From CALOAD01 sp942491415 (lineage in GTDB: Bacteria; Cyanobacteriota; Vampirovibrionia; Gastranaerophilales; CALOAD01): 64,000 bases of DNA. Of this stretch, positions 43,443 through 51,672 are shown in pieces. The stretch covers positions 184,430-248,429 of the forward strand of contig CALOAD010000022.1 of NCBI GenBank assembly GCA_942491415.1, read 5' to 3'. How positions within the stretch are numbered: the stretch's first letter is position 1; each line of letters starts with the position of its first letter. The notes beneath the pieces were generated by a model. That model searched no databases. It had not been told where the DNA came from and saw nothing but the letters and a program-made list of their open reading frames with translations. The position numbers were made by a program, and so were the translations under genes.

Positions 43443-44651
43443 ATGGCACGTGCAAAGTTTGAACGTACAAAGCCACACGTAAACATTGGTACGGTAGGTC
43501 ACGTTGACCACGGTAAAACAACTTTAACAGCTGCAATTACAGGTTGTATGGCTGCAGCCGGGCAAGCTGAAGCTAAGAAATTCGATGAAATTGATGCAGC
43601 TCCGGAAGAAAAAGCTAGAGGTATTACAATCTCTACAGCTCACGTTGAGTATGAAACAGAAGCTAGACACTATGCTCACGTTGACTGTCCAGGTCACGCT
43701 GACTATGTTAAAAATATGATTACAGGTGCTGCCCAAATGGACGGCGGTATTTTGGTAATTTCAGCGGCTGACGGTCCTATGCCTCAAACAAGAGAGCATA
43801 TTCTATTAGCTCGTCAGGTTGGTGTTCCAAGACTTGTTGTATTCTTAAATAAATGCGACATGGTTGACGATGAAGAATTGCTTGATCTTGTTGAAATGGA
43901 ATCCAGAGAACTATTAAGCGAATATGAGTTTGATGGTGATAATATTCCTTTCGTTAGAGGCTCAGCTTTAAAAGCTTTAGAAGCAGTTCAAGCTAATAAC
44001 AAGGTTGCTAAAGGGCAAGATGAGTGGGTTGATAAAATTTGGGAATTAATGGACGCAGTTGATGAATATATTCCAACTCCTGAAAGAGATATTGACCAAC
44101 CTTTCTTAATGCCTGTTGAGGATGTATTCTCTATTACCGGTAGAGGTACAGTTGCTACAGGTAGAATAGAAAGAGGAAAAGTTAAAGTTGGCGAAGAAAT
44201 TGAAATCGTTGGCTTTGGTGAAACTAGAAAAACTGTTGTTACCGGTGTTGAGATGTTCAGAAAATTATTAGATGAAGGTCTTGCTGGTGATAACGTTGGA
44301 GCATTACTTAGAGGTGTGAACAAAGAAGATATTGAAAGAGGTCAAGTACTTGCGAAGCCTGGTTCAATTAAACCTCACACTAAGTTTAGTGCACAAGTAT
44401 ACGTACTTAAGAAAGAAGAAGGTGGAAGACATACACCATTCTTCCCAGGATACAGACCACAGTTCTACATTAGAACAACTGATGTTACCGGTTCAATCAA
44501 ATTCGAAGGTGAAATGATTATGCCGGGAGACAACGTTGTAATGGATGTTGAGCTAATTGCTCCAGTTGCTATTGAAGAAGGTATGAGATTCGCTATTAGA
44601 GAAGGCGGACGTACTGTAGGTGCTGGTGTAGTTGATAAAATTGTTGAGTAA
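43443..44651 (+). CDS. tuf: Translation elongation factor Tu
   Basis: 402 residues. Delivers aminoacyl-tRNA to the ribosome as a GTP complex. P-loop GHVDHGKTTL, switch II DCPGHADYVKNMITGAAQMD, NKCDMVDDEEL (guanine specificity), then domain 2 (FSITGRGTVATGRIERGKVK) and domain 3 (RPQFYIRTTDVTG, GGRTVGAGVVDKIVE). Ribosome site AAAAGGAGAAACAAA. It sits between a tRNA cluster and rpsJ; the str operon genes (rpsL, rpsG, fusA) that usually precede tuf are absent. Confidence 0.99.
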   Translation: MARAKFERTKPHVNIGTVGHVDHGKTTLTAAITGCMAAAGQAEAKKFDEIDAAPEEKARGITISTAHVEYETEARHYAHVDCPGHADYVKNMITGAAQMDGGILVISAADGPMPQTREHILLARQVGVPRLVVFLNKCDMVDDEELLDLVEMESRELLSEYEFDGDNIPFVRGSALKALEAVQANNKVAKGQDEWVDKIWELMDAVDEYIPTPERDIDQPFLMPVEDVFSITGRGTVATGRIERGKVKVGEEIEIVGFGETRKTVVTGVEMFRKLLDEGLAGDNVGALLRGVNKEDIERGQVLAKPGSIKPHTKFSAQVYVLKKEEGGRHTPFFPGYRPQFYIRTTDVTGSIKFEGEMIMPGDNVVMDVELIAPVAIEEGMRFAIREGGRTVGAGVVDKIVE

Positions 44652-44664
44652 TCGATAAGAATTT

Positions 44665-44690
44665 AGAGGCGGGGGTAGATCCCGCCCTCT
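44665..44690 (+). terminator. GC-rich hairpin between tuf and rpsJ
   Basis: AGAGGCGGG pairs with CCCGCCCTCT with one bulge around GGTAGAT. The following bases are not a clean T-run, so it may partly attenuate transcription into the ribosomal operon rather than end it. Confidence 0.5.
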
Positions 44691-44762
44691 GGATTTAAAT
44701 TTAGTTTAATTTAATCGTTTAATTGATAGATTAGAAAGGATCAAAAGGTTATAAGTGGAATT

Positions 44763-45077
44763 ATGAGTACCAAGCGTCAGAGAATCAGAGTTTGTTTAAA
44801 AGCATATGATCATAGATTAATAGATGCATCTGCAGAAAAAATTGTTGATACAGCAAAACGCACAGATGCAAAAGTAGCTGGTCCTATCCCACTACCAACT
44901 AGACGTCGTGTGTATTGTGTATTAAGATCACCACACGTTAATAAAAAGTCAAGAGAACACTTTGAAATGCGTACGCATAAAAGAATAATTGATATACTTG
45001 ATCCAACGCAGCAAACAACAGAAGAGCTTAGCAGGATGGATTTACCTGCTGGTGTTGATATAGAAGTTAAGCTCTAA
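44763..45077 (+). CDS. rpsJ: 30S ribosomal protein S10
   Basis: 104 residues with the standard S10 pattern: IRVCLKAYDHRLIDASAEKI, GPIPLPTRRRVYCVLRSPHV, KKSREHFEMRTHKRIIDILD, LPAGVDIEVKL. Binds 16S rRNA in the 30S head and also works in Nus antitermination. First gene of the S10-spc operon, 111 bases after tuf. The N-terminal tail MSTKRQRIRV is a little different from enteric S10 but normal for the family. Confidence 0.98.
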   Translation: MSTKRQRIRVCLKAYDHRLIDASAEKIVDTAKRTDAKVAGPIPLPTRRRVYCVLRSPHVNKKSREHFEMRTHKRIIDILDPTQQTTEELSRMDLPAGVDIEVKL

Positions 45078-45178
45078 ACAACAAGAAAATTGAATAAAAG
45101 TGGATGAATGTGATCTACGAATTATTCGAAAGAAGATAGCTCTTCAACGTAGCGCTCACAAAATGAGAGGAAAAAACC

Positions 45179-45814
45179 GTGACATTAGGTGTAATAGGCG
45201 AAAAGCTTGGGATGACGCAGGTTTATGACAAGGACGGTATAATAGTACCGGTGACAGTTATAAAAGTCGATCCGTTAACAGTAACTCAAGTAAAAACTAA
45301 AGATACAGATGGTTATAATGCTATTCAGCTTGGAACAAAGCAAGCTAAAGAAAAGCATTTAACAAAAGCTCAAATAGGGCATTTTAAGAAAAATGATTTA
45401 ACCAACTTTAGAATTTTAAAAGAATTTAGAATCGATAATGCTTCTGAATATAAAGTTGGTCAGGTAGTTGATCTTTCAACATTCAATGATGTTGAAAAAG
45501 TTGACGTGACAGGAAGATCAATAGGTAAAGGTTTTCAAGGTACAGTAAAAAGATATAATTTCAGCAGAGGACCGATGTCTCATGGTTCAAAAAACCATAG
45601 AGCACCAGGTTCTATTGGTGCTGGAACAACTCCCGGCAGAGTTTACAAAGGTAAAAAGATGGCGGGAAATATGGGTAATGAAACTATTACTGTAACAAAG
45701 CTAAAAGTATTAAAAATAGATTCAGAAAAGAATATAATTCTTGTTAAAGGTTCTGTTCCAGGACCTGAAGGCAGGTTAGTAACAATAAAGCCATCAAGGA
45801 TCAAATGGAACTAA
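45179..45814 (+). CDS. rplC: 50S ribosomal protein L3
   Basis: 211 residues, starting at a GTG behind GAGAGGAAAAAACC. LGVIGEKLGMTQVYDKDGII opens it; the signature FSRGPMSHGSKNHRAPGSIG to GRVYKGKKMAGNMGNETITV contains the conserved loop that reaches the peptidyl-transferase centre. The 101-base gap to rpsJ holds no gene. Confidence 0.98.
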   Translation: MTLGVIGEKLGMTQVYDKDGIIVPVTVIKVDPLTVTQVKTKDTDGYNAIQLGTKQAKEKHLTKAQIGHFKKNDLTNFRILKEFRIDNASEYKVGQVVDLSTFNDVEKVDVTGRSIGKGFQGTVKRYNFSRGPMSHGSKNHRAPGSIGAGTTPGRVYKGKKMAGNMGNETITVTKLKVLKIDSEKNIILVKGSVPGPEGRLVTIKPSRIKWN

Positions 45815-45845
45815 TCCATAGATTAGAAATTGAGGAAAACAAATC

Positions 45846-46481
45846 ATGTCTAAACAGTTAACAATACATAGTGCAAATGGCAGTCAGCTGGGTAAAATAG
45901 ACCTAGATGATAATGTATTTGGGGTTGATCCTAATATGCATTTAATGCACCTTGCGCTAAGAAGACAATTAAATAATGCCAGATCTGGTTCTGCGAATAC
46001 AAAAACTCGTAGCGAAGTTCGTGGTGGTGGTAAAAAACCTTGGAAACAAAAAGGTACAGGTAGAGCACGTGCAGGAAGTTTAAGAAGTCCATTGTTTGCA
46101 GGTGGTGGTGTGATATTCGGACCAAAACCAAGAAGCTATAATTTCTCAATACCTGCTAAAGCTCGTAGAGTTGCTCTTAAATCTGCACTTTCATCAAGAA
46201 CTGATGATTTAGTTGTAGTGAAAGATTTTTCTGAATTAAAGCAGCCAAAAACAAAGGAATTTGCAAGTATTTTGAGTGCTTTAAAAGTAGAAGGAAAAAT
46301 TCTTGTAGTAGCTGAATTAAATAATGCTGAAAACCAAAATTTAGAATTAGCATCAAGAAATCTTCCGAATGTAAGATTAATTCTTCCTTCAAACATCAAC
46401 GTGAAAGATTTACTTGAAGCTGATAGTCTTTTGATTACAGAATCAGCTATAAATGACATAACAGAGAGGTTAAACAAATAA
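45846..46481 (+). CDS. rplD: 50S ribosomal protein L4
   Basis: 211 residues. The long loop with RQLNNARSGSANTKTRSEVR, then GGGKKPWKQKGTGRARAGSL, the exit-tunnel part of L4, is intact. FGPKPRSYNFSIPAKARRVA and LLEADSLLITESAI complete the fold. In some bacteria L4 represses this operon; no evidence for that is visible here. Ribosome site TTGAGGAAAACAAATC. Confidence 0.97.
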   Translation: MSKQLTIHSANGSQLGKIDLDDNVFGVDPNMHLMHLALRRQLNNARSGSANTKTRSEVRGGGKKPWKQKGTGRARAGSLRSPLFAGGGVIFGPKPRSYNFSIPAKARRVALKSALSSRTDDLVVVKDFSELKQPKTKEFASILSALKVEGKILVVAELNNAENQNLELASRNLPNVRLILPSNINVKDLLEADSLLITESAINDITERLNK

Positions 46482-46482
46482 A

Positions 46483-46788
46483 ATGAGTTGTAAATCTAGA
46501 AACGAAAGGCTTTATGAAGTAATTAAAAGACCTCTGATTACTGAAAAATCAACTAGCGTGCTAGAAAATAATCAATATACTTTTGAAGTATTGAGAGATG
46601 CGACAAAAATTGAGATTAAGCAAGCAGTAGAGCTAGCCTTTCCTGGAAGAAAAGTTAAAAAAGTTCGCACAGTCTACATGCCAAGTCATGAAAAAAGAAT
46701 GGGCATGAAATTTGGAAGAACTCAGTCAAGCAAAAAAGCAATTGTCACTGTAGAGGGTGAACCAATTGCAGAGTTGATGGGAGCGTAA
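46483..46788 (+). CDS. rplW: 50S ribosomal protein L23
   Basis: 101 residues. YEVIKRPLITEKSTSVLENN, YTFEVLRDATKIEIKQAVEL, AFPGRKVKKVRTVYMPSHEK. L23 sits at the tunnel exit, where trigger factor and SRP dock. It starts 2 bases after the L4 stop. The N-terminal extension MSCKSRNERL is a few residues longer than usual; a later start is possible. Confidence 0.97.
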   Translation: MSCKSRNERLYEVIKRPLITEKSTSVLENNQYTFEVLRDATKIEIKQAVELAFPGRKVKKVRTVYMPSHEKRMGMKFGRTQSSKKAIVTVEGEPIAELMGA

Positions 46789-46790
46789 CA

Positions 46791-47612
46791 ATGGGTATTC
46801 GCAAGATAAATCCAACATCACCTGGTCAAAGAGGCATGTCTCGTAGTGATTTTACTGAAATTACTACTGATAAGCCCGAAAAATCTCTTTTAAAACCTTT
46901 AAAAAAGAGATCAGGTAGAAACAATAGCGGTAAAATTACATGTCAGCACAAAGGTGGTGGACATAAACGTGCGTACCGTGTAGTTGATTTCAAAAGAGAT
47001 AAATTTGGCATACCTGCTGTCGTAAAAACAGTTGAGTATGATCCAAACAGAAATGTAAGAATTTCGTTAGTTGTATATGCTGACGGAGAAAAAAGATACA
47101 TTTTGACTCCACAAAATTTAAAAGTTGGAGATACAATTCAAAGTGGTTCTGAATCTGAAATTAAAGTAGGAAATGCAATGGCTTTGAAAGATATTCCACT
47201 AGGTACACAAGTTCATAATATAGAACTTGTTCCCGGAAAAGGTGGTCAAATTGTAAGAAGTGCTGGTGCTTCAGCTCAGCTTATGGCAAAAGAAGGCGAT
47301 TATGCAACATTAAAACTGCCAAGTTCAGAAATGAGAATGGTTCATAAGAACTGTGTTGCTACAATCGGCGTTTTAGGTAATTCAGATTACAAAAACATGA
47401 GCGTAGGTAAAGCTGGAAGAAAGCGCTGGATGGGTATTAAGCCAACTGTTAGAGGTGTTGTTAAAAACCCATGCGATCACCCACACGGTGGTGGTGAAGG
47501 TAGAACATCTTCAGGTGGCATACCTCAAACACCTTGGGGTAAACCGGCTCTAGGTTATAGAACCAGAGGTAAGAAACAGTCTGATAAGTATATTGTCAGA
47601 AAACGTAAGTAA
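46791..47612 (+). CDS. rplB: 50S ribosomal protein L2
   Basis: 273 residues. Opens MGIRKINPTSPGQRGMSRSD; contains GRNNSGKITCQHKGGGHKRA and the conserved C-terminal part GKAGRKRWMGIKPTVRGVVK then HPHGGGEGRTSSGGIPQTPW, with the functionally essential histidine of the family. Binds 23S rRNA and is needed for subunit joining. Starts 3 bases after L23. Confidence 0.98.
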   Translation: MGIRKINPTSPGQRGMSRSDFTEITTDKPEKSLLKPLKKRSGRNNSGKITCQHKGGGHKRAYRVVDFKRDKFGIPAVVKTVEYDPNRNVRISLVVYADGEKRYILTPQNLKVGDTIQSGSESEIKVGNAMALKDIPLGTQVHNIELVPGKGGQIVRSAGASAQLMAKEGDYATLKLPSSEMRMVHKNCVATIGVLGNSDYKNMSVGKAGRKRWMGIKPTVRGVVKNPCDHPHGGGEGRTSSGGIPQTPWGKPALGYRTRGKKQSDKYIVRKRK

Positions 47613-47627
47613 GGAGATACGATTTAA

Positions 47628-47909
47628 ATGGCTCGTTCACTAAAAAAAGGACCATTCGTTCATGAATCGTTAATGAAAAAAATAGATAAAATGAACGAAA
47701 AAGGTGAAAAAAAAGTAATAAAAACCTGGTCAAGAGCATCTATGATTACACCTGAAATGCTTAATCATACGATAGCTGTTCATAATGGGAAGACTCATGT
47801 TCCAATTTATGTAACTGAGCAGATGATCGGTCACAGACTTGGTGAATTTGCACCAACAAGATTCTTCCGTGGCCATGCCGGTCAAGATAAAACAGCAAAA
47901 AGGAAGTAA
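47628..47909 (+). CDS. rpsS: 30S ribosomal protein S19
   Basis: 93 residues, ribosome site TAAGGAGATACGATTTAA. MARSLKKGPFVHESLMKKID, TWSRASMITPEMLNHTIAVH, IGHRLGEFAPTRFFRGHAGQ are standard S19. Located in the 30S head with S13. Confidence 0.98.
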   Translation: MARSLKKGPFVHESLMKKIDKMNEKGEKKVIKTWSRASMITPEMLNHTIAVHNGKTHVPIYVTEQMIGHRLGEFAPTRFFRGHAGQDKTAKRK

Positions 47910-47911
47910 CA

Positions 47912-48265
47912 ATGGAATCTAAGGCAAAACAACGAAATATAAAAATGCCTGCGAGAAAGATTCGTAGGATAATAAACGAAGTAAGAGGTAAAAGCGTAAC
48001 GGAAGCACAAAGAATCCTTCGCTTTATGCCATATTCAGCAGCTAAAGTTGTTGAAAAAAACCTTAAAGATGCTGTTGCAAATGCAGAGCAGAAATTAGGC
48101 GTTTCAGCAGATGTATTAAAAATCCAGTCGATATTTGCTGATGAAGGCCCTACCTACAAAAGAGCAAGATGTAGAGCCCAAGGGCGTGTGTATAAAAGAA
48201 TGAAACGTACATCACATCTTACTATTCAGGTTAATGTTGATCAGAAATTAAAGAGTAATAAATAG
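47912..48265 (+). CDS. rplV: 50S ribosomal protein L22
   Basis: 117 residues. KMPARKIRRIINEVRGKSVT, AQRILRFMPYSAAKVVEKNL, ADEGPTYKRARCRAQGRVYK and RMKRTSHLTIQV match L22, whose beta-hairpin lines the nascent chain tunnel. Only 2 bases separate it from S19. Confidence 0.97.
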   Translation: MESKAKQRNIKMPARKIRRIINEVRGKSVTEAQRILRFMPYSAAKVVEKNLKDAVANAEQKLGVSADVLKIQSIFADEGPTYKRARCRAQGRVYKRMKRTSHLTIQVNVDQKLKSNK

Positions 48266-48274
48266 GAGGTCACC

Positions 48275-49015
48275 TTGGGTCAGAAAGTACATCCAATCGG
48301 ATTTAGATTAGGAGTTATCAAACCTTGGTTAAGTAGCTGGTTCGCAACAAAAGAGTATCCCCTGAATTTTTAGCTGAAGATGATAAAATCAGAAAATTTA
48401 TAAAGAAAAAATTATACAGCTGGTATTAGTAGAATTATTAATTGATAGAAAAGCTCAAAATAGTAAACGTTAACACTTGTTACTGCTAAGCCTGGCGTTG
48501 TAGTTGGACGTGGTGGTCAAGGTATTGATGAGATTAGAAAAAACGTTGCTAAACTTATCAAAAAAAGAGTACAAATTGACGTTGTTGAGGTCGCTCGTAT
48601 AGATGCTGATGCTCAACTGGTTTCTGAAGCAATAGCTGTGCAGCTGGAAAAAAGGGTTGCATTTAGAAGAGCTATGAAACAGGCTATGCAGCGTACAATG
48701 CGCTCAGGTGTTCAAGGTATTAAAGTTGCAGTATCAGGAAGACTTGGCGGAGCTGAAATAGCAAGAACTGAGTGGGCTAAAGAAGGACGCATTCCTCTTC
48801 AGACACTTAGAGCTGATGTAGACTTTGGTTTTGCTGAAGCTGATACAACAATGGGAATCATTGGTGTAAAAGTTTGGGTATTTAAAGGTGATTTAATGCC
48901 CGGAGAAAAAGCTGATCAAAATATAAAAGCTAAATCTGCACAAGGACCAAGGGGTGAAGGTCGCGGAGCTCGTGGACCCAGAAAACCAAGAGGTTCTAAA
49001 AAGGAAAGTAAATAA
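48275..49015 (+). CDS. rpsC: 30S ribosomal protein S3, with several indels in the first third
   Basis: Starts at TTG 48275 behind AATAGGAGGTCACC. The first 28 codons read MGQKVHPIGFRLGVIKPWLS and SWFATKEYP, typical of S3. Between about 48358 and 48475 the frame breaks: a C-run at ~48358, a GCT region at ~48420, and three places where an extra A follows a codon (about 48440, 48460, 48470). Joining the frames gives EFLAEDDKIRKFIKKKLYSA, GISRIIIDRKAQNVNVTLVT, then AKPGVVVGRGGQGIDEIRKN. From there the original frame continues through RMKQ-like KQAMQRTMRSGVQGIKVAV, so the indels add up to zero. A sound S3 (about 245 residues, basic tail) is expected in the real organism. Confidence 0.85.
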
Positions 49016-49051
49016 TGCCTGACGGCAAGTTTAATTAGGAGCAATATAACA

Positions 49052-49456
49052 ATGTTAATGCCCAAAAGGACGAAATATCGTAAACAACAAAAAGGAAGAA
49101 TGAATGGTTCTGAAACCAGAGGAACTGTTCTAGAATTTGGTGATTATGGTCTTCAATCGGTAGAACCGGCTTGGATTAATAGTCGTCAAATAGAGGCTGC
49201 CAGAAGGGCTATGACTCGTCACATTAAAAGGGGCGGTCAGGTTTGGATAAAAATATTTCCAGACAAGCCTATTACTGCAAAACCAGCTGAAACTCGTATG
49301 GGTAAAGGCAAGGGTAACCCAGAATATTGGGTAGCTGTTGTTAAGCCAGGCAGAATGATGTTTGAGTTAAAAGGTATAAGCAGAGAGGTCTCTGTGAGAG
49401 CTTTAGAACTTGCAGCACAAAAATTGCCAGTTAAAACACGAATAGTAGAAAAATAG
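49052..49456 (+). CDS. rplP: 50S ribosomal protein L16
   Basis: 134 residues. MLMPKRTKYRKQQKGRMNGS, ARRAMTRHIKRGGQVWIKIF, KPAETRMGKGKGNPEYWVAV, ALELAAQKLPVKTRIV are all family hallmarks. Binds near the A site and helps position tRNA. The ATG at 49052 follows TTAGGAGCAATATAAC. Intact, unlike its neighbour rpsC. Confidence 0.98.
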   Translation: MLMPKRTKYRKQQKGRMNGSETRGTVLEFGDYGLQSVEPAWINSRQIEAARRAMTRHIKRGGQVWIKIFPDKPITAKPAETRMGKGKGNPEYWVAVVKPGRMMFELKGISREVSVRALELAAQKLPVKTRIVEK

Positions 49457-49471
49457 TTAATGGTGAGTACT

Positions 49472-49666
49472 ATGAAACTTGAAGAAATACGTGAGCGTAC
49501 CATCGACGAATTGAGTGAAGATGTTGTCGGTCTTAAGAAAAAATTATTTGAATTAAGAATGGCAAAATCTCTTCATAAACTTGAGGATGTATCTCAATTG
49601 TCAAAAACAAAGCGTATGATCGCTCAAATTAAAACAGTGATAAGAGAAAAACAGTTATCTGAATAA
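49472..49666 (+). CDS. rpmC: 50S ribosomal protein L29
   Basis: 64 residues from the ATG at 49472 behind GGTGAG (an in-frame ATG at 49460 adds four residues). MKLEEIRERTIDELSEDVVG, LKKKLFELRMAKSLHKLEDV. L29 is a helical hairpin at the tunnel exit, usually 60-70 residues. Followed 13 bases later by rpsQ. Confidence 0.95.
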   Translation: MKLEEIRERTIDELSEDVVGLKKKLFELRMAKSLHKLEDVSQLSKTKRMIAQIKTVIREKQLSE

Positions 49667-49679
49667 AGAGGTAAAAACC

Positions 49680-49925
49680 GTGCCTAAAAAAGAAAAAATA
49701 GGTGTTGTGGTAAGCAACAAAATGGATAAAACGGTTGTGGTAAAAGTACCTGAGTACAAGCCGCATCCAAAATACAAAAAAATCATGGAACAAAACAAAA
49801 ATTATGTGGCTTGTGATACTGAAAACACTTGTAATAGTGGTGATAAAGTTCGCATAATTGAATCAAAACCCGTCAGCAAGTCAAAACGCTGGAGAGTGGT
49901 TGAGATCATAGAAAGAGCGAAGTAA
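49680..49925 (+). CDS. rpsQ: 30S ribosomal protein S17
   Basis: 81 residues, starting at GTG behind AAAGAGGTAAAAACC. KIGVVVSNKMDKTVVVKVPE, HPKYKKIMEQNKNYVACDTE, NSGDKVRIIESKPVSKSKRW. An OB-fold protein that binds 16S rRNA early in 30S assembly. Confidence 0.97.
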   Translation: MPKKEKIGVVVSNKMDKTVVVKVPEYKPHPKYKKIMEQNKNYVACDTENTCNSGDKVRIIESKPVSKSKRWRVVEIIERAK

Positions 49926-49984
49926 AACAGAGCTCTACAGTTACTAAACTTAAAGAGATAAATATTCCAAAAAGGATTAAAGAA

Positions 49985-50353
49985 ATGATTCAACAGGAAA
50001 GCAGACTTAATGTAGCAGATAATACAGGTGCTAAGGAACTACTTTGTATAAGAGTTCTTGGTAGCTCAGGAAGAAAATATGCCGGAGTTGGTGATGTTAT
50101 CGTTGCTACTGTTAAAGAAGCAGCTCCGAATATGCCGGTTAAAAAATCAGACATTGTAAAGGCTGTTGTGGTAAGAACAAAAGCAAGCATGAAAAGACCT
50201 GACGGAACTACGATTAGATTTGATGAAAATGCTGCGGTTATTATTAATAAAGATGGTAACCCGGTTGGAACACGTGTATTTGGACCAGTTGCCCGTGAGT
50301 TGAGAGAAAAAAGCTATATGAAAATAGTTTCTCTGGCTCCGGAGGTAATTTAG
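49985..50353 (+). CDS. rplN: 50S ribosomal protein L14
   Basis: 122 residues, the fixed length of the family. MIQQESRLNVADNTGAKELL, VGDVIVATVKEAAPNMPVKK, ENAAVIINKDGNPVGTRVFG, PVARELREKSYMKIVSLAPE. Forms part of an inter-subunit bridge. Ribosome site AAAAAGGATTAAAGAA. Confidence 0.98.
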   Translation: MIQQESRLNVADNTGAKELLCIRVLGSSGRKYAGVGDVIVATVKEAAPNMPVKKSDIVKAVVVRTKASMKRPDGTTIRFDENAAVIINKDGNPVGTRVFGPVARELREKSYMKIVSLAPEVI

Positions 50354-50362
50354 GAGATAACC

Positions 50363-50707
50363 ATGGCAAATAAAGACACAAAAAACAACTTACATGTAAA
50401 AACCGGTGATCGAGTATTCGTTGTTTCCGGTAAAGACAAAGGAAAAGTCGGAAATATTAAAAAAGCTATGCCTCAAGAAGGTAAGGTTATAGTTGAAGGT
50501 ATAAACATGGTAACAAAGGCTGTAAAAGCAAATCCAATGGCTGGAATACAAGGTGGTTTAATAAAAATGGAAGCCGCTATGAATTCTTCAAAGGTGATGC
50601 TTTACTGTCCTAAATGTGAAAAACCGACAAGGATCAAACGTGAAGTGCTTGAAAACGGCAAAAAAACACGCGTTTGTAAAAAATGTGGTGAACAATTAGA
50701 TATTTAA
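50363..50707 (+). CDS. rplX: 50S ribosomal protein L24, with a C-terminal zinc-ribbon-like motif
   Basis: 114 residues. KTGDRVFVVSGKDKGKVGNI is the KOW motif; the C-terminus carries YCPKCEKPTRIKREVLENGK and VCKKCGEQLDI, two CxxC pairs that can bind zinc. L24 starts 50S assembly. It starts 9 bases after rplN behind TAGGAGATAACC. Confidence 0.97.
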   Translation: MANKDTKNNLHVKTGDRVFVVSGKDKGKVGNIKKAMPQEGKVIVEGINMVTKAVKANPMAGIQGGLIKMEAAMNSSKVMLYCPKCEKPTRIKREVLENGKKTRVCKKCGEQLDI

Positions 50708-50717
50708 GGATAGGACA

Positions 50718-51281
50718 ATGACAGTTACAAAAAAACTTAGAGATAAGTATAAAGAAGACGTCATTCCTGCATTAAAGGAACAGTTTAATTATACTAACAT
50801 TCATCAAGTTCCAAAGGTTGAGAAAGTAGTTCTTAACATGGGGTTGGGTGAAGCGGTTCAAAACTCTAAAATTCTTGATTCTGCAGTGAATGAAATGACA
50901 AAAATCGCAGGACAAAAAACGGTAATTACAAGGGCTAAAAAATCTATCGCAACTTATAAATTAAGAGAAGGTATGCCTATAGGGTGTATGGTTACTTTAA
51001 GAGGAGCGAGAATGTATGATTTCCTTCAAAAACTTCTTAATGTTACACTTCCTAGAATTAGAGATTTTAGAGGTGTTAGTAGAAAAAGTTTTGACGGAAG
51101 AGGAAATTACTCTTTAGGGTTAAAAGAACAAATTCTTTTCCCTGAAATTGAGTATGATGAAGTTGATGTTGTAAAAGGTATGAACATTTCAATAGTAACT
51201 ACGGCTAATACAGATGAAGAAGCAAGAGAATTCTTACTCATTTGGGAATGCCTTTTAAGAAAAAGAAAAGAAAATAATTAA
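50718..51281 (+). CDS. rplE: 50S ribosomal protein L5
   Basis: 187 residues. LRDKYKEDVIPALKEQFNYT, KVVLNMGLGEAVQNSKILDS, QKTVITRAKKSIATYKLREG, MPIGCMVTLRGARMYDFLQK, RDFRGVSRKSFDGRGNYSLG. Binds 5S rRNA and the P-site tRNA. The C-terminus (WECLLRKRKENN) is normal in length. It starts behind AAGGATAGGACA. Confidence 0.97.
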   Translation: MTVTKKLRDKYKEDVIPALKEQFNYTNIHQVPKVEKVVLNMGLGEAVQNSKILDSAVNEMTKIAGQKTVITRAKKSIATYKLREGMPIGCMVTLRGARMYDFLQKLLNVTLPRIRDFRGVSRKSFDGRGNYSLGLKEQILFPEIEYDEVDVVKGMNISIVTTANTDEEAREFLLIWECLLRKRKENN

Positions 51282-51308
51282 TTAATAATAATTAAAGGAG
51301 ATAAAACC

Positions 51309-51515
51309 TTGGCTAAAAAAGCAATGATGGTAAAAGAAGATTAAAAGAACAGAACTTGCTGCAAAGGGAAAATATCCTAAAGTTAGGTTACATAACCGTT
51401 GTAGCATATGCGGAAGACCAAAAGGATTTCATAGAGATTTTGGTCTTTGCAGAATTCATTTAAGAGAAATGGCTCATAAAGGTCTTTTCCAGGCGTAACA
51501 AAGTCAAGCTGGTAG
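51309..51515 (+). CDS. rpsN: 30S ribosomal protein S14 with two compensating frameshifts
   Basis: The TTG at 51309 follows AAAGGAGATAAAACC. Reading across two single-base errors gives a 68-residue S14: MAKKAMMVKEDKRTELAAKG, then KYPKVRLHNRCSICGRPKGF, HRDFGLCRIHLREMAHKGLF and PGVTKSSW. One extra base lies near 51342 (GAT-T-AAA), and one base is missing near 51490 (TTCC before AGGC, expected TTCCC). Without repair the frame stops at codon 12. The putative zinc ligands are Cys31, Cys34, Cys47 and His50, with His replacing the usual fourth Cys. The essential role of S14 in the 30S head means a real genome should carry the intact frame. Confidence 0.85.
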
Positions 51516-51672
51516 AGAAATCTTGTTAGAGTAAAGACGATCGAAACTCGTCCTCGTAAGTAGGGAATTGGGAGGGAAATATGAAAGAATCGAAACTAAA
51601 GCCTAAACTTTGAAATTATATCAAGACATCGATGGACAAAATATAAAGTAGAAGTTAAGTTAAGGGAAGATA

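Noticed and set aside
43251..43511. 86-codon minus-strand open frame with GLDSNQRSR-like ending
   Set aside because: It is the well-known spurious translation of the antisense strand of tRNA genes.
48638..49015. Separate short gene for the C-terminal part of S3
   Set aside because: It is in the same frame as the TTG start at 48275 and continues the S3 sequence; treated as part of rpsC.
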